Below are positions 34,421-44,501 of a stretch of DNA of 64,000 nucleotides, one piece after another. The first letter of the stretch is position 1. Every line of letters begins with the position of its first letter. A program made the position numbers and the translations under genes. The DNA comes from Symbiodinium natans (lineage: Eukaryota > Sar > Dinophyceae > Suessiales > Symbiodiniaceae), in the NCBI GenBank assembly GCA_905221605.1, contig CAJNDS010000154.1:100001-164000 (forward strand), read 5' to 3'. The notes under the pieces are model-generated. The model worked only from the letters and a program-made list of their open reading frames with translations, ran no database searches and was not told the origin of the DNA.

Positions 34421-34482
34421 CTCTCTCGCCGAACTAGAAGCGTCCAAGGCGCTGCCGGTCCTGAATGAAATTAATTAAGAAG

Positions 34483-37400
34483 TCACATGACATCGTCTAG
34501 GAAGACACGCGGAGTCTCTCGCGCCCCCAGAACGATCGGTGGGGGACCCACCTCAGCAAAAATTGGGAGAGAGTCCTCCGGGCCTCTCCCCTTTGTGCGT
34601 CGCAGACGCAAGCTCTCCGCACGGTCGAGCTCCGCTCGGGCCGTGTCGCTAACGGCTTCGCAGTGTTGCGAGACCCACTTCATGCAAGCTGGCTTGCCTT
34701 TGCGCCAATGCCTCAAAAGCCTAGTGCGAGTGCGGAAATTGAGGCCACATGCTTGACAAGACGAGCCCACAGCGTACCAGCCTGCCCTGGCCTGAATGTG
34801 GTGCGAAAGGGCTAAATGGGCCGCAAGACCCTGCCGGCCTTTGCAGGTTTGTTGGCACAAGAAGCAAGTGATCGATTGGGACTCCTGCCTGGCGGGCGGC
34901 AGATCTGAAGGCTGCGGCGCCTCAGCTGCCCGAGAACCTGCCTTCGAAAGGCATCTATTCAAAACAGTGGCGTTTTGGTTCACAAATGCACAGACCTCCT
35001 GTGGCAGAGGCTTAGGCAGGACAGAGGTGGGAGCCAACCGAAGGGAGCACAGCCATGAGTAGTCGTCAAGAACGTCTGACAGCCAGCAACGGGGCTCGCC
35101 CGCGACTGCTTCGATAGCTGCGGCAATGGGCCCCGAGGTCGTGCGATGCAACTGGCCAAAAAGGCGAAGACGTTCCAGCGACAGAAGCCTGCAGGGAGGA
35201 GGCAACCCGCATTGCTTACACACCTCGACATCCGAGAGCCAGGGGTCCGATGCAGTGTTTTTGACAGGAAGCAACAGGCGATAAAGCCGCATGATCCCTG
35301 CGTGCCAGGCCCTCATTTCTTGCACCTGCAGGCCGGCCCACGCACCGACTCCGTGAAGGGCACGGCCAAGGACAAGACCGCGGAAGAGAACCCGACGCAC
35401 TGCTAGGGGGACATTGGGATTTGAGAAGACCGATTTGGCTAGCGGCTTAGCAGAAGCCGCCGCCAGAAGCAGCCTGCGCCTGATGTCAGGAAGTAGGGAA
35501 CAATCTTCTGCAACTAGCGAACCCAAGTGACAGTACTCTGGCACAATCTTGACTTGCTGCATGGTGCCGATATCCGGCAGAAAGGACACCGTGGGGTTCG
35601 GCTTATCCTTCAAGGCGAGCGTGACAACTCTGGATCCTTTTCCAACAGCGCGACAAACACATTCTGTCTTGCCGTTGTCGTAGTTGACGCTCAGTCCTCT
35701 GGAGGCAAAGGTGTCATGGGCCAGACGCGCCACGAAAGCTATCGCGCCTTGCAGGGCAGCAGGGGTGTCAACCACAAACGGGACGGCTAGGTCATCATGC
35801 CACATGCAGGAAGCCTCTAACCAAGATGTGCCCGGCTCAACCCCTGGCAAAACTCCGGCAGTATTGAAAGACGGTAACAAGCCAGCATCACGCATGGTCT
35901 CGTTCAACTGCTTCACGGCACCGGCAACGGACAACCCGAAAAGGATATCCGCTAGGGGATCACCTGGCCTGGAGCCTGCTTGAGTGGCCACGACCTTTTC
36001 TGAACCTTGGACCTGAAACCACGTAGATTGGAGCACATCCTTCACACGGGCTCCCAGGACAGGCTGCAGAGAGTCCAGAACCTTGGCATCAACTGCACCT
36101 AGGGCGGCTACGATCGCCTCAAACTGTTCAACGCCAATTCCAAGCCTGCCACAGAGAGCTTGGAAGGAATCAAGAGAGCAGTCTGCCCCAGTGACAAACT
36201 GCCTCAGGACCGAGTAAAAGGCAGAACGCAGGTCAACAAAAAGGATGCCCCAAGAAAAACCCCGAGATTGAGCCTGGGCCTGGAAGCTACGGAGAAAGAG
36301 AGAGAGGAGCCCGGTGGAATGACCACCAGTAACGCCGCACTGGAGGGGAGCAGCCCTCTCACGAAAAGTAGCAAGTAAAGAGCTGCGAAGCCATGCGTGC
36401 CAACGTTTCCCCAACACCTCCGAGACCAAAATGCTTCGATACTCGCCGGGTTTTGTGCCTTGCCCCTTTCCTTTGAAAAGGGGGAGGGCCTTCCCACCTC
36501 GCCAGGCTAGGGGCTCGGGAGCGCCACAAGCAACCTTGAGCGTGAGACCATAAGTCAGCCGAGCCATAGCCGCGGTGGCAGCACGAACATGTGAGGAGGA
36601 TAAGCCATCCGGGCCCGGAGCTTTCCCTCTAGGAAGGGCACGAAGTAACCCTTCCCACTCCGTAAGTGTGGGAAGGAAGTCAAGAGCAGCTGACTGGGCC
36701 AGGGGCTGCAGGCTGGAAACATGGTCGCTCACAAGTTCAGCGGCGGTGCAGACTTTCCCTCCCTCTGACCGGGCGAAGTGAAAGGACCAAAGATCTGCTA
36801 TCTCACCAGCGTCAGCGCAGGGAAGACCATCTTTCGTAAGGACCTGGGTGGCAGGCCGAACTCTCGAGGGAGCCCCTGGACCCGCCCTGAGCGGCTGCAG
36901 CGCCCTATAGAGGGCCTTGGAGTCTCGAAAGGAAGCCTTGTGCTCAAATTCAACAGCAAGGGAAGTGAGGTAGCTGACCTTCGCTGCCTTGAGCTTACGG
37001 CGCAAAGCCCGTGCTAAGGTCCTGAACTGCGCAAGTAGGGGCGACTGCTCCACATTGTCTCCTCCTGAGCGGAGCTCGCGCAGACGTTTCCTCAGAGCAT
37101 TCCGCTCCTTTAGGAGGTCAAGGATTTCTGGCGTGACGTAGGGCCGCCTGGGAGTAGGCGGCGCCTGGTAGTGAAAATGCGCCATGCGGTCTTGCAGACC
37201 CTGACGAAGGGCGCTGGCATGCTGATCAGTTGACAGGTCCCATCGAGGCCTGGTCATACATGCAACAGAAGCACTCCAGGGCTCCGCCCATTCTTCCGGC
37301 AGCTGCCAGCGAACACTTTTTGGGCGGTGAGTTGCTTTCCCGGGAAGCTGCAGACGAAGGCGACAGGAGACAGCTCTGTGATCATCCTGATTGGTCAAGG

Positions 37401-39963
37401 CATCGTACTGGAGCAATGTGGCGGATTCCTCAACGGAGGCGGACAAAGCCTGTGGAATGGCAATGTAGTCAAGGCGAGCCTCAAAACCTTGTGGTGAGCG
37501 CCATGTGGCAGAGGGGCCAGTGTGACTAAACGTTGCAGGTAAGCACATACCAAACTGCTCAAGGAGCTCTAACCATGCTTCTCCATTTGCATTCAGGGGC
37601 TCAGCTCCAAAAGAACCCGAAACACCCGTGTGGCTAGCGCCCAGGCGGGCATTTGCGTCCGCAGCTATGAGAAGAATGTCGCCAGATTTGCAAACCTTCC
37701 CTAGAACCTTCACAAAGAGATCCCACCAATCCAGCCTCTCCTTTTCCGGTCGCTTGCTGTGCGGCGCGTGAGCACAGACACACAGGAAGGTGGCACCTTG
37801 CATTGTGAGGCGGCACACCAGCAGTCTCGGAGAAGAAAAAAGGAGCGTGACCTGCGACGGTGTGACTGGCTTGCCAGAACCCAACAGTGGTTCATCAACC
37901 CGAAACCACAGCGCGCATCCCCCTTGGCCTTGTTCGTCACAGGCTGAATTAATAACGTAGAAGGCACCAGAGGTGTATGAACTGCTGGAAGGGAGTCTGG
38001 TCTCCTGGAGAGCGACAAGGCCAAAGTCATCATGAAGCAGCTGCTTGGCCAAAAGTTCCTGGAGGGCCGGAATGTACATCCCTGCTTCTTTCCTAGTTGA
38101 GCCCGGATCTCGCAAGGAGCACACGTTGAAGGAGAGAAAGGACAGCTTGCCAGCAACGGGCTTGGAATAGTGAGACTTGCCTGTTGGAAAAGCGCAGTCA
38201 CTGCGCTGCGTAGCAGAGACATTAACGAGACCGGTGCCTGCAACCAAGTCCCAGGCGGTAGGCAGATCTCCTGCGCTGACTGGCAGGGTCCAGAGCCATG
38301 GAAGCAGCTTTGGCTGAAGCAAAGAGGAAAGACTATCAATGCATGTTTGACCCTGGTCGTCATGGAGCGCAGCTTTGGCAATGAAATCAGCCGCATCATT
38401 CCAAGCGTGCCCCGAGTGGCCCTGCACATGAGAAAGCTGGAGACTTTTACCCAAGGCTCTATGCAGATGCATAAGGGACCTAGCTGAAGCATGAACTGTG
38501 CGAGGGGCCCCCCGATGCAAAGGCACGGCCCAGGTGCCTGTTGCGGCTTGACCCGCAGCTTCATTGTCATAATGCAAAAAGACACTGGCAGCAGGAGGAG
38601 CAGCAAGGGCCCAAACCAAGGCAGCAGAGACTGCCGAAGCTTCAGCTTCGCAGGAATCGTGCACAGTCTCGCCAAAGATCCCTTGAGCTGTGCGTGCAAA
38701 CAAACACCCTTCAATACCCCAACCCCTATCAGGAACCCAAGAGGTGACTACAACCGCCCAACCAGAGCCAGCTGTGCTTCTGGAGCCGTCAGAGAACAAG
38801 TGAAGCTCAGAGCCTATAGGCAGCTGGCGCAAATCCGGAATGGGCCTATGGCAAGGAGCCACGGCTGCGCGCACATGGGAAGGCGCTCTGTCAAGAGCAG
38901 GGAGTGGACGGAGACGCAGGGGAAAACATCCTGCCAACACTTCATCAAGGGCACGGGCTGCCTTAGCCAGACCAACAAAGCAGGATTGCCTTTCTGGGGG
39001 GCACTCAATTGCTGCTGAGAGTGACACACGTAGAGATGGCCAAGGTCTGTGCGGGAAACAGCCTTCGGATCCTGAAGGCGCATGAGCCTCTGCGGCAAGG
39101 GTCGACAGGGAACCGCCTTGTGTTGCAGAGGAGAGAGGCTGAGTTGCAGGATGGTTCAAACCCTCAAGTCCCTGAAAACACGCAACCAAAGCCCGAACCT
39201 CAGAACCTTCAAGTGCTGGATGGGCCGCTCCTTGCTGCGCTTGAGAGCCTTGCTTCTCATCAAGCGGAAGGTCTGGTGTCACCGGCAACAAAGGCGCTGG
39301 AATGAAGACATGCTCGGTGAGGTTTGACAGGGAACCGGCTTCAAGCCGAGGTGTAGGGAGCGACTGATCGCCATGCTCTGTACAACTGTACATATGTACA
39401 ACCGTAGTGCCGGACAGACAAGCATGGGAAGGGCTCGGGCCGACAGTGGGAACATCCAAAGGTACTCTAGCCTCTCCAAGGCTTTTTCCAACATTGATGT
39501 CCCACTGTCCACCATCCCTGCACGCTGGTCCCTCAGACACATACGGGGCAAAAGAACCTGATATCTCCCGCTCAGAGCCACTGTGCTGTCCATTGGCATC
39601 GGAAGGCTTCTCGCAGGAGATCCGGTTGATGGTGCCCAGGTCGGCAAAGTGAACCGTGCCTGGCATAGTGCGACGGCGTTCCAGGCACGAGGTGAGCTCC
39701 GCATCCTGAACGCTGCGACAAAGTCCGGCAAACTCTTTTTCTTGAAGATAGCCGGCTAGACCTCTCTGTGCAACCCTGGCATAAGCGATGTCAACAGGGG
39801 AGCGGGTCTTCACTGCATGCTTTGAGACTCGACTGTCCATCTCGACGACATACTGATCGACACTCCAAGCTTCCAGCATGTATTGCGCATGTAGAGCCAA
39901 TGGCCTGGCATTCCAATACTGCTGGCAGTCTACTTCTGTCTGAATCGAGTGGACTAGGCTCAA
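34483..39963 (-). CDS. Retroelement ORF2: RNase H, AP-type endonuclease, reverse transcriptase, zinc fingers
   Basis: 1826 codons counted from a TTG at 39963; the first ATG is at 39879 (MLEAWSVDQ). About 380 residues of unassigned N-terminal sequence precede RNase H at roughly 385-530: FSDGS (Asp392), CEAEASA, HYDNEAA, then HVQGHSGHAWNDAADFIAK. An exonuclease-endonuclease-phosphatase domain spans about 605-865, with FNVCSL, LQET, ADANARLG (Asp769, Asn771), RLDYIA and DDHRAV (His862). The reverse transcriptase spans about 1100-1500: FVDLRSAFY (Asp1244), AGSRPGDPLADILFGL, and MWHDDLAV with Asp1390-Asp1391. C2H2-type fingers near 1700-1760 start at CFLCQQTC and CQACGLNF. Together these supply target nicking and primed reverse transcription. 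All catalytic motifs look intact. RNase H lying before the endonuclease is unlike the usual LINE order (endonuclease, RT, RNase H). Confidence 0.9.
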   Translation of the reverse strand: MSLVHSIQTEVDCQQYWNARPLALHAQYMLEAWSVDQYVVEMDSRVSKHAVKTRSPVDIAYARVAQRGLAGYLQEKEFAGLCRSVQDAELTSCLERRRTMPGTVHFADLGTINRISCEKPSDANGQHSGSEREISGSFAPYVSEGPACRDGGQWDINVGKSLGEARVPLDVPTVGPSPSHACLSGTTVVHMYSCTEHGDQSLPTPRLEAGSLSNLTEHVFIPAPLLPVTPDLPLDEKQGSQAQQGAAHPALEGSEVRALVACFQGLEGLNHPATQPLSSATQGGSLSTLAAEAHAPSGSEGCFPHRPWPSLRVSLSAAIECPPERQSCFVGLAKAARALDEVLAGCFPLRLRPLPALDRAPSHVRAAVAPCHRPIPDLRQLPIGSELHLFSDGSRSTAGSGWAVVVTSWVPDRGWGIEGCLFARTAQGIFGETVHDSCEAEASAVSAALVWALAAPPAASVFLHYDNEAAGQAATGTWAVPLHRGAPRTVHASARSLMHLHRALGKSLQLSHVQGHSGHAWNDAADFIAKAALHDDQGQTCIDSLSSLLQPKLLPWLWTLPVSAGDLPTAWDLVAGTGLVNVSATQRSDCAFPTGKSHYSKPVAGKLSFLSFNVCSLRDPGSTRKEAGMYIPALQELLAKQLLHDDFGLVALQETRLPSSSSYTSGAFYVINSACDEQGQGGCALWFRVDEPLLGSGKPVTPSQVTLLFSSPRLLVCRLTMQGATFLCVCAHAPHSKRPEKERLDWWDLFVKVLGKVCKSGDILLIAADANARLGASHTGVSGSFGAEPLNANGEAWLELLEQFGMCLPATFSHTGPSATWRSPQGFEARLDYIAIPQALSASVEESATLLQYDALTNQDDHRAVSCRLRLQLPGKATHRPKSVRWQLPEEWAEPWSASVACMTRPRWDLSTDQHASALRQGLQDRMAHFHYQAPPTPRRPYVTPEILDLLKERNALRKRLRELRSGGDNVEQSPLLAQFRTLARALRRKLKAAKVSYLTSLAVEFEHKASFRDSKALYRALQPLRAGPGAPSRVRPATQVLTKDGLPCADAGEIADLWSFHFARSEGGKVCTAAELVSDHVSSLQPLAQSAALDFLPTLTEWEGLLRALPRGKAPGPDGLSSSHVRAATAAMARLTYGLTLKVACGAPEPLAWRGGKALPLFKGKGQGTKPGEYRSILVSEVLGKRWHAWLRSSLLATFRERAAPLQCGVTGGHSTGLLSLFLRSFQAQAQSRGFSWGILFVDLRSAFYSVLRQFVTGADCSLDSFQALCGRLGIGVEQFEAIVAALGAVDAKVLDSLQPVLGARVKDVLQSTWFQVQGSEKVVATQAGSRPGDPLADILFGLSVAGAVKQLNETMRDAGLLPSFNTAGVLPGVEPGTSWLEASCMWHDDLAVPFVVDTPAALQGAIAFVARLAHDTFASRGLSVNYDNGKTECVCRAVGKGSRVVTLALKDKPNPTVSFLPDIGTMQQVKIVPEYCHLGSLVAEDCSLLPDIRRRLLLAAASAKPLAKSVFSNPNVPLAVRRVLFRGLVLGRALHGVGAWAGLQVQEMRAWHAGIMRLYRLLLPVKNTASDPWLSDVEVCKQCGLPPPCRLLSLERLRLFGQLHRTTSGPIAAAIEAVAGEPRCWLSDVLDDYSWLCSLRLAPTSVLPKPLPQEVCAFVNQNATVLNRCLSKAGSRAAEAPQPSDLPPARQESQSITCFLCQQTCKGRQGLAAHLALSHHIQARAGWYAVGSSCQACGLNFRTRTRLLRHWRKGKPACMKWVSQHCEAVSDTARAELDRAESLRLRRTKGRGPEDSLPIFAEVGPPPIVLGARETPRVFLDDVM

Positions 39964-39978
39964 CCGTGACCGGTCGGC

Positions 39979-41145
39979 TCACGATTGAGCCTGCGGAAAA
40001 GGCCGCGCGGGCTGCGAGAGCAAGGAGCCAGCTTCTTTCGCTTCCTCCTCTCCTGAGCTCACTGAAATGCCATCTCGCTGCTTGCTTCTGCGAGGTGTGC
40101 GAGACAGCTCCTTCCTCTTCCTGGTAGCTGCCTGGTCCGCGTCGTCCTTGACCACTTTCAAGGATTGCAGGAGCGCTTGCTCCTTTTGACGGAGTTCTGC
40201 TGCTTTGATGGCTGCCTGGTCTTCCAAAGCGGGCCCTGGGAGCCCGTCTGTCTCCATCAGCGTCGCTTCCGAAGACTTGCTGCCTTCTCCACCAGCCAAA
40301 CGAAGCATGTCTTCTCTGGCCTGCTCTATGGTTTCTTGGAGCGACTCTTCTGCAGCTTGGTAGTTGAGCATCACTTGCTCCTTTTCCGTCAACTGAGCTT
40401 CCACCGTGGACGCCAAACCATGAATATACTTTTGCCAGCCAAGCAAGTAGGTTTCCCTGTCCTCTTGCAATTGGGAGAGCGCTTTCGCTGCATTGCTTTG
40501 GGCTGAGATACAACGATGTAGGTCTTTGGCATTGGCTGAGGCACTTTGCTGCGTCTTTTTCTGCAGCAAGGCCTGGATGTCGCTCGGTAGCTCCTCCTTT
40601 CGAGCCACAAGTAGCGCCATCATGTCTGCCATCGAATCGTCTGCGGGCAACTTGGGGGCCGCAGGTACTGGAGGCTGCGGTGGCTTGCTTTTGCCTTGGC
40701 CTTTCCCTTGCCCCTTGTGTGACGGGAAAGAGGCCGGCACAGGAGGTGGAACAGGCAACTGCGTACCCTCCCCACCTCTGGGATGCTCCTTGGGCTGCTT
40801 TTGCCTGGGAGATTTCGGGCGACGGCGCCGAGGTGAAGCTGCTTCTCTGGTGGACCATTGCCAGCCCCCCCAAGCCTCTGTAGCAGCTGGCTGCGCCGCC
40901 AAGTATGTTGCGCCTAAATCTCTCCAGTGTTGCCCACATTGGGGGCAAAAGGCCGCAGAGCCTTTCACATGCATGTTGCAAACTGGGCAACGCCACGCCG
41001 GAGCTTTGTTCACTTTCTGGGATTGCTGCATCATCGCCGCAACCTTGTCTGGCAACGTACTGTTGGAATGATGTGAACGCAGGCACTGAATGGCCTGTCT
41101 CGTGAAGGTCGTCGGTCCAGCTGCTCCTGACACAATGCTCCGCAA
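39979..41145 (-). CDS. Retroelement ORF1: zinc-ribbon, basic and coiled-coil protein
   Basis: The frame is open from 41145 (TTG); the first ATG is at 41034 (MMQQSQK), giving about 351 residues. A zinc ribbon (CPVC, 14 residues, CPQC) lies near the start, followed by a basic, Pro/Lys/Gln-rich stretch (SPRRRRPKSPRQKQP; HKGQGKGQGKSKPP), then a long helical, charged segment rich in Gln/Glu/Ala and a basic tail (RKRKELSRTPRRSK). This fits an RNA-binding, self-associating LINE ORF1. It stops at TGA 39981-39979 and the same frame then continues into ORF2 with no other stop. The product may be separate, or may be part of a fusion if the TGA is read through. A larger open frame on the same strand (41308-39791) is a shadow of this region. 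Confidence 0.75.
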   Translation of the reverse strand: MRSIVSGAAGPTTFTRQAIQCLRSHHSNSTLPDKVAAMMQQSQKVNKAPAWRCPVCNMHVKGSAAFCPQCGQHWRDLGATYLAAQPAATEAWGGWQWSTREAASPRRRRPKSPRQKQPKEHPRGGEGTQLPVPPPVPASFPSHKGQGKGQGKSKPPQPPVPAAPKLPADDSMADMMALLVARKEELPSDIQALLQKKTQQSASANAKDLHRCISAQSNAAKALSQLQEDRETYLLGWQKYIHGLASTVEAQLTEKEQVMLNYQAAEESLQETIEQAREDMLRLAGGEGSKSSEATLMETDGLPGPALEDQAAIKAAELRQKEQALLQSLKVVKDDADQAATRKRKELSRTPRRSKQRDGISVSSGEEEAKEAGSLLSQPARPFPQAQS

Positions 41146-41585
41146 ATGCGTACGAGCAACTGTCCTTTTCCTTCTGGCTCGGCGGTGCGCCGCTGTCTCT
41201 TGTACTCTTGTCCTCGAGGCCGTGATGACGAATCAGGAGGCTCGAGAGGATCAAAAGGCCGTAGTACATATGAAAACCACCACCACTGCAATGAGTGAAG
41301 AGATGCACCCAGTCGGCTCAGTAAAGGGCAGCGACTTGTACACTCAACCTGGAAAATCCACAGCAAGTCACGGAGTCGGCGCAGTTAAGGCAGCGAGTCC
41401 AGAGAGCTGACGTTCCACAATGGCTGGGGTTAGGGCTAGTTTCAACCGTCGCACGTGCGGACACGGAAGAAACACCTGATATCGCGGGCGAGGGCACGCC
41501 ACGCACTGGGGTCAGGCTTAGGCTAGGGCGCGGACTTGAAGCTAGTCAAGAAACTACGCAAACCCTGCCTAGCCGAGACGCCTGG

Positions 41586-41663
41586 TTTAGGGTTTAGGGT
41601 TTAGGGTTTAGGGTTTAGGGTTTAGGGTTTAGGGTTTAGGGTTTAGGGTTTAGGGTTTAGGGT
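41586..41663. repeat. TTTAGGG array at the 5' boundary of the retroelement
   Basis: Eleven perfect TTTAGGG units on the plus strand, in the same orientation as the array at 34366-34420. Confidence 0.95.
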
Positions 41664-41699
41664 CCACATCCTTTCGCCATGAATGGCGGGGGGGCCTGC

Positions 41700-42575
41700 T
41701 CTGCTGCCGGCCGAGCCGAGACCTCCATGGTCATGCGTGAGGCTCTGACAAGAAGGAACCAGGAGATTGAACTGAAGAACCCCGGCAGGGTCGGCACTGG
41801 ACAGCAGATTTCAAGAACTCCGCTGAACTCTGCTTGACTTTGACTAGGTGTGATGCAGGTACAGAAAAAGATGTGCTGTTCAAGCGCATTCGTCCAGGGC
41901 GCTGGCACCCAATAAGCCCTCAGAAGTAAGAAAGAACACGTCGCTACCCACCTACAGTACTAGGCTTGGAGGGCTTAAAGTTTCTAGGGCACAGCACCAA
42001 CAACCCCGCAAACCCGCAAGAGTCCCACAAGAAACTCGCCGACGGCCTGCGCACCCGTCGAGCGCCGATGAAACATCTGGATCTCCCGAGCCAAGGGCGC
42101 AAAGACCCGGACTGGCCAAGAAATTTCCGGAGAGTTCAGTGGGCGGTTTAGGGTTCAGGGTTTAAGGTTTAGGGTATTCGGTACGACTGTTCATTACAGC
42201 ATGCAGCACTATGGAATTCGCTTAAAGTCTGCGAAGTATACAGACTTTGTGACTTGCGTATACTGGCGTGGTTGCACTTGTGCTGTTGGGAACCTGGTGC
42301 AATGTGTAGGGAATCTCACGCATTGCTCTGCCAAAGTCGCTGGAGCGGAAGTCCAGCTCGTTGTTGGGCAAGTTTGTTCGGCGAACGGGGATGGGGCCTC
42401 CAGTTGTCGTAAGCAGTGCGCGGCTCTCATGCGCACCCCGTAGTCAGAAGAGGCTAGTCAAACTCTCTCCCACAGATGATCTCGACATTACTCCTGCGCA
42501 TGTGCTCAGTGAGTACCACAATGATTGCATTCAGGCCATTCAACAGTTGAATCGAGTGGCGTCGTTCCGGAGGCA
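41700..42575 (+). CDS. Possible plus-strand exons of an unknown protein
   Basis: Three protein-like open segments: around 41732-41797 (SMVMREALTRRNQEIELKNP), around 42023-42140 (SHKKLADGLRTRRAPMKHLD, then DLPSQGRKDPDWPRNFRR) and 42470-42575 (DDLDITPAHVLSEYHNDC, then IQAIQQLNRVASFR). The last has a CACAG acceptor and a GAG|GC donor. They are not assigned to any family, the joins were not resolved, and they would be the only plus-strand gene here, so this is tentative. Confidence 0.22.
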
Positions 42576-43433
42576 CGCGGTGCCCTGCACATCCAGCCAC
42601 GTGACCGATGTGACATGCAGTTGAACGCTGCAACTGTGAACTGGTATGAGCACCGTTTGCATTCAAGCATGGCCTAGACTCTACACTCTACACCGCTATG
42701 CCATCGTTCATCTGGGAAATACATGAAAACACGAGCTGATGAGGGAGAAGCACCAGAACAGAGAGCCTAACCCCTGGGCATCTGCAGATTCCACTGAGAA
42801 ATCCGAAGCTTGAAACCTTATCATCAACCCCCGATGTAAGAACGGCATATTTATTGCCCTAAAATGCCCTAAACTTCAAACAGCAGGAAAAAGCTCCCGA
42901 TTCTACGCCAACCCATCCGCAAAGTACACCCCTTTTTGCAGACATTGATCCCTAAACCCGGATTCCCAAAACTCTCAGATCCCAAGCCCTAAAGAAAACC
43001 AAAAACAAAAACGTCCGCACCCAGCCTCGCGACAGCCGCGGCGCACTAACCGAACGGCGGCCCTGTCGGCGGTCGCGCGCCTCGGTTTCTGCTTGGGGGC
43101 CAGAGTTTTGGATTTTACGGGGGGTTGTTGGCCATACGATGCGCTGCCTGCGAGCTGTGGGGATGTGGTGCGAGCGATCGTTGATGCAGCTTGTCAAGGG
43201 TCACACAGATTAGTGTCAAACCAGACATGTGTTGGACATCGTTCCGGTTGGCAAGGCGCAGCTAGTGGAACCTAGATCGACGGCATGCCCGCCTGCAAAA
43301 CATCGGGTTGGAGTCTAAGTGATTATGCTGTACAGCAGCAAGCTTGGCACGTAGACACGTCTGCATAGCAAAAAGTCTCTGCACGTGAACCGTGAAGACA
43401 TTTCAGACGTGCTGCTTCTCCGAGAGCATTCAA

Positions 43434-43816
43434 CCGTAAACCCTAGACCCTGAACCCTAAACCAGAAACCCTAAACCATAAACCCTAAACCCTACATGCT
43501 TGAAGGCAAGCAGCTGTGGGATGGATCGCCTGCAGGGTCTGCGCAGGCGTCAGTTGCTGCGTTCCCGTGGTATCCATCGGCGCCTTCGCAGGGTGACCGC
43601 ATGCTACCCTATAGAACATGTCTGCCGGATGGCACCGAATCCAAGTCGTTCTTGAAAGCAGAGACCCAATGTGAAGCCCAGGCGGCTGCAGCATGGCCAG
43701 GGATGAACCAGTGCGGCAGGCCCTTGGTTCACAGTCACAGCTTACAAGGCAGGAGTTCATGTGGTTTAGGGTTTAGGGTTTAGGGTTTAGGGTTTAGGGT
43801 TTAGGGTTTAGGTTTG
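43434..43816. repeat. CCCTAAA array and facing TTTAGGG array
   Basis: Units at 43434-43493 (CCCTAAA with variants) and 43761-43816 (TTTAGGG), facing each other across about 270 bases with no supported exon. Confidence 0.85.
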
Positions 43817-43985
43817 GTATTCACGAACATCCCAAGGACAAGCTTGGACCTCGCAAGGGCCTCCCTGTGGAAGCACTTACTGCACTGCAAGCCTGCCTTC
43901 GGGCTCACAGGCGAAAAAAATTTGGCCCGAGGAGCGGATGCCGTGGCTGTCGGGTCCTCCTTCGCAGAGGTGTGGCAAGACTTCT

Positions 43986-44501
43986 TCATCGGAGCAAGAT
44001 TAGAGCCATTAGAGGATGTGAGTGTAGTGTGCGGTGGATGACACATCTACCACAGGCTTCCATCAAGGGCTGCCTTGCCAGGCGGCTTCCAAGCAAAGCA
44101 ATTGCACTATAAGCTGCCATCCTTCCCAATAGGTGCTGCGCTAGGGGTGACAAGTACCCAGCCTGATCCAGGTAGTTCTCCGTTGGTGTGCGGTTTTGCG
44201 CAATTTCCTGCAATTTGCTGAGCAAACACACCTTTTGAGCGACCAGGTCAACGTACTCCTGTACCCAGGAACCCTCGAAACTCACAAATCTGTGCTCAAT
44301 GAACTCCCATTCATGGCTTTTTCTCCCTCGGAGAAGGTGACCATACAAATAATTTGAGCTGGTGCAGAACATGTCCCGTAGGAATAAATAAGCGGATAAG
44401 CATTTCTGTTCCGAAAAAGGATGAATCAAAAGGACTCTGTCATATATTCCAGGCGACAGTAACATGAACAGACAGCTGCTTGGGCAAAGGCGGGCGGGCA
44501 T
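43986..44501 (-). CDS. Hypothetical 171-residue ORF
   Basis: ATG at 44501, stop at 43986. Sequence such as SWVQEYVDLVAQKVCLLSKL, QEIAQNRTPTENYLDQAGYL and SPLAQHLLGRMAAYSAIALL reads like a folded, mainly helical protein, and the region is less GC-rich than its surroundings. No family recognised. It could be one exon or chance. Confidence 0.3.
   Translation of the reverse strand: MPARLCPSSCLFMLLSPGIYDRVLLIHPFSEQKCLSAYLFLRDMFCTSSNYLYGHLLRGRKSHEWEFIEHRFVSFEGSWVQEYVDLVAQKVCLLSKLQEIAQNRTPTENYLDQAGYLSPLAQHLLGRMAAYSAIALLGSRLARQPLMEACGRCVIHRTLHSHPLMALILLR

Larger units (their letters stand above)
34421..41585 (-). mobile_element. LINE-like non-LTR retroelement between two telomere-like arrays
   Basis: An approximately 7.2 kb element read on the minus strand. 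The 5' leader (41585-41035) is followed by ORF1, a single in-frame TGA, ORF2 and a short 3' tail ending GAGAGAGAAA directly at CCCTAAA repeats. The upstream end also abuts a CCCTAAA array (41663-41586 in transcription direction). No LTRs, no poly-A tail and no ordinary target duplication are visible; inside a repeat array a duplication would not be recognisable. Boundaries are inferred from the arrays and are not proven. Reading frames are intact apart from the TGA between the ORFs, so the copy is recent or still active. Confidence 0.75.

Noticed and set aside
39791-41308. 505-codon open frame on the minus strand overlapping ORF1 of the retroelement
   Set aside because: It is in another frame from the zinc-ribbon/coiled-coil ORF1, has no recognisable domain, and runs into the start of ORF2 out of frame; a shadow of GC-rich coding sequence.
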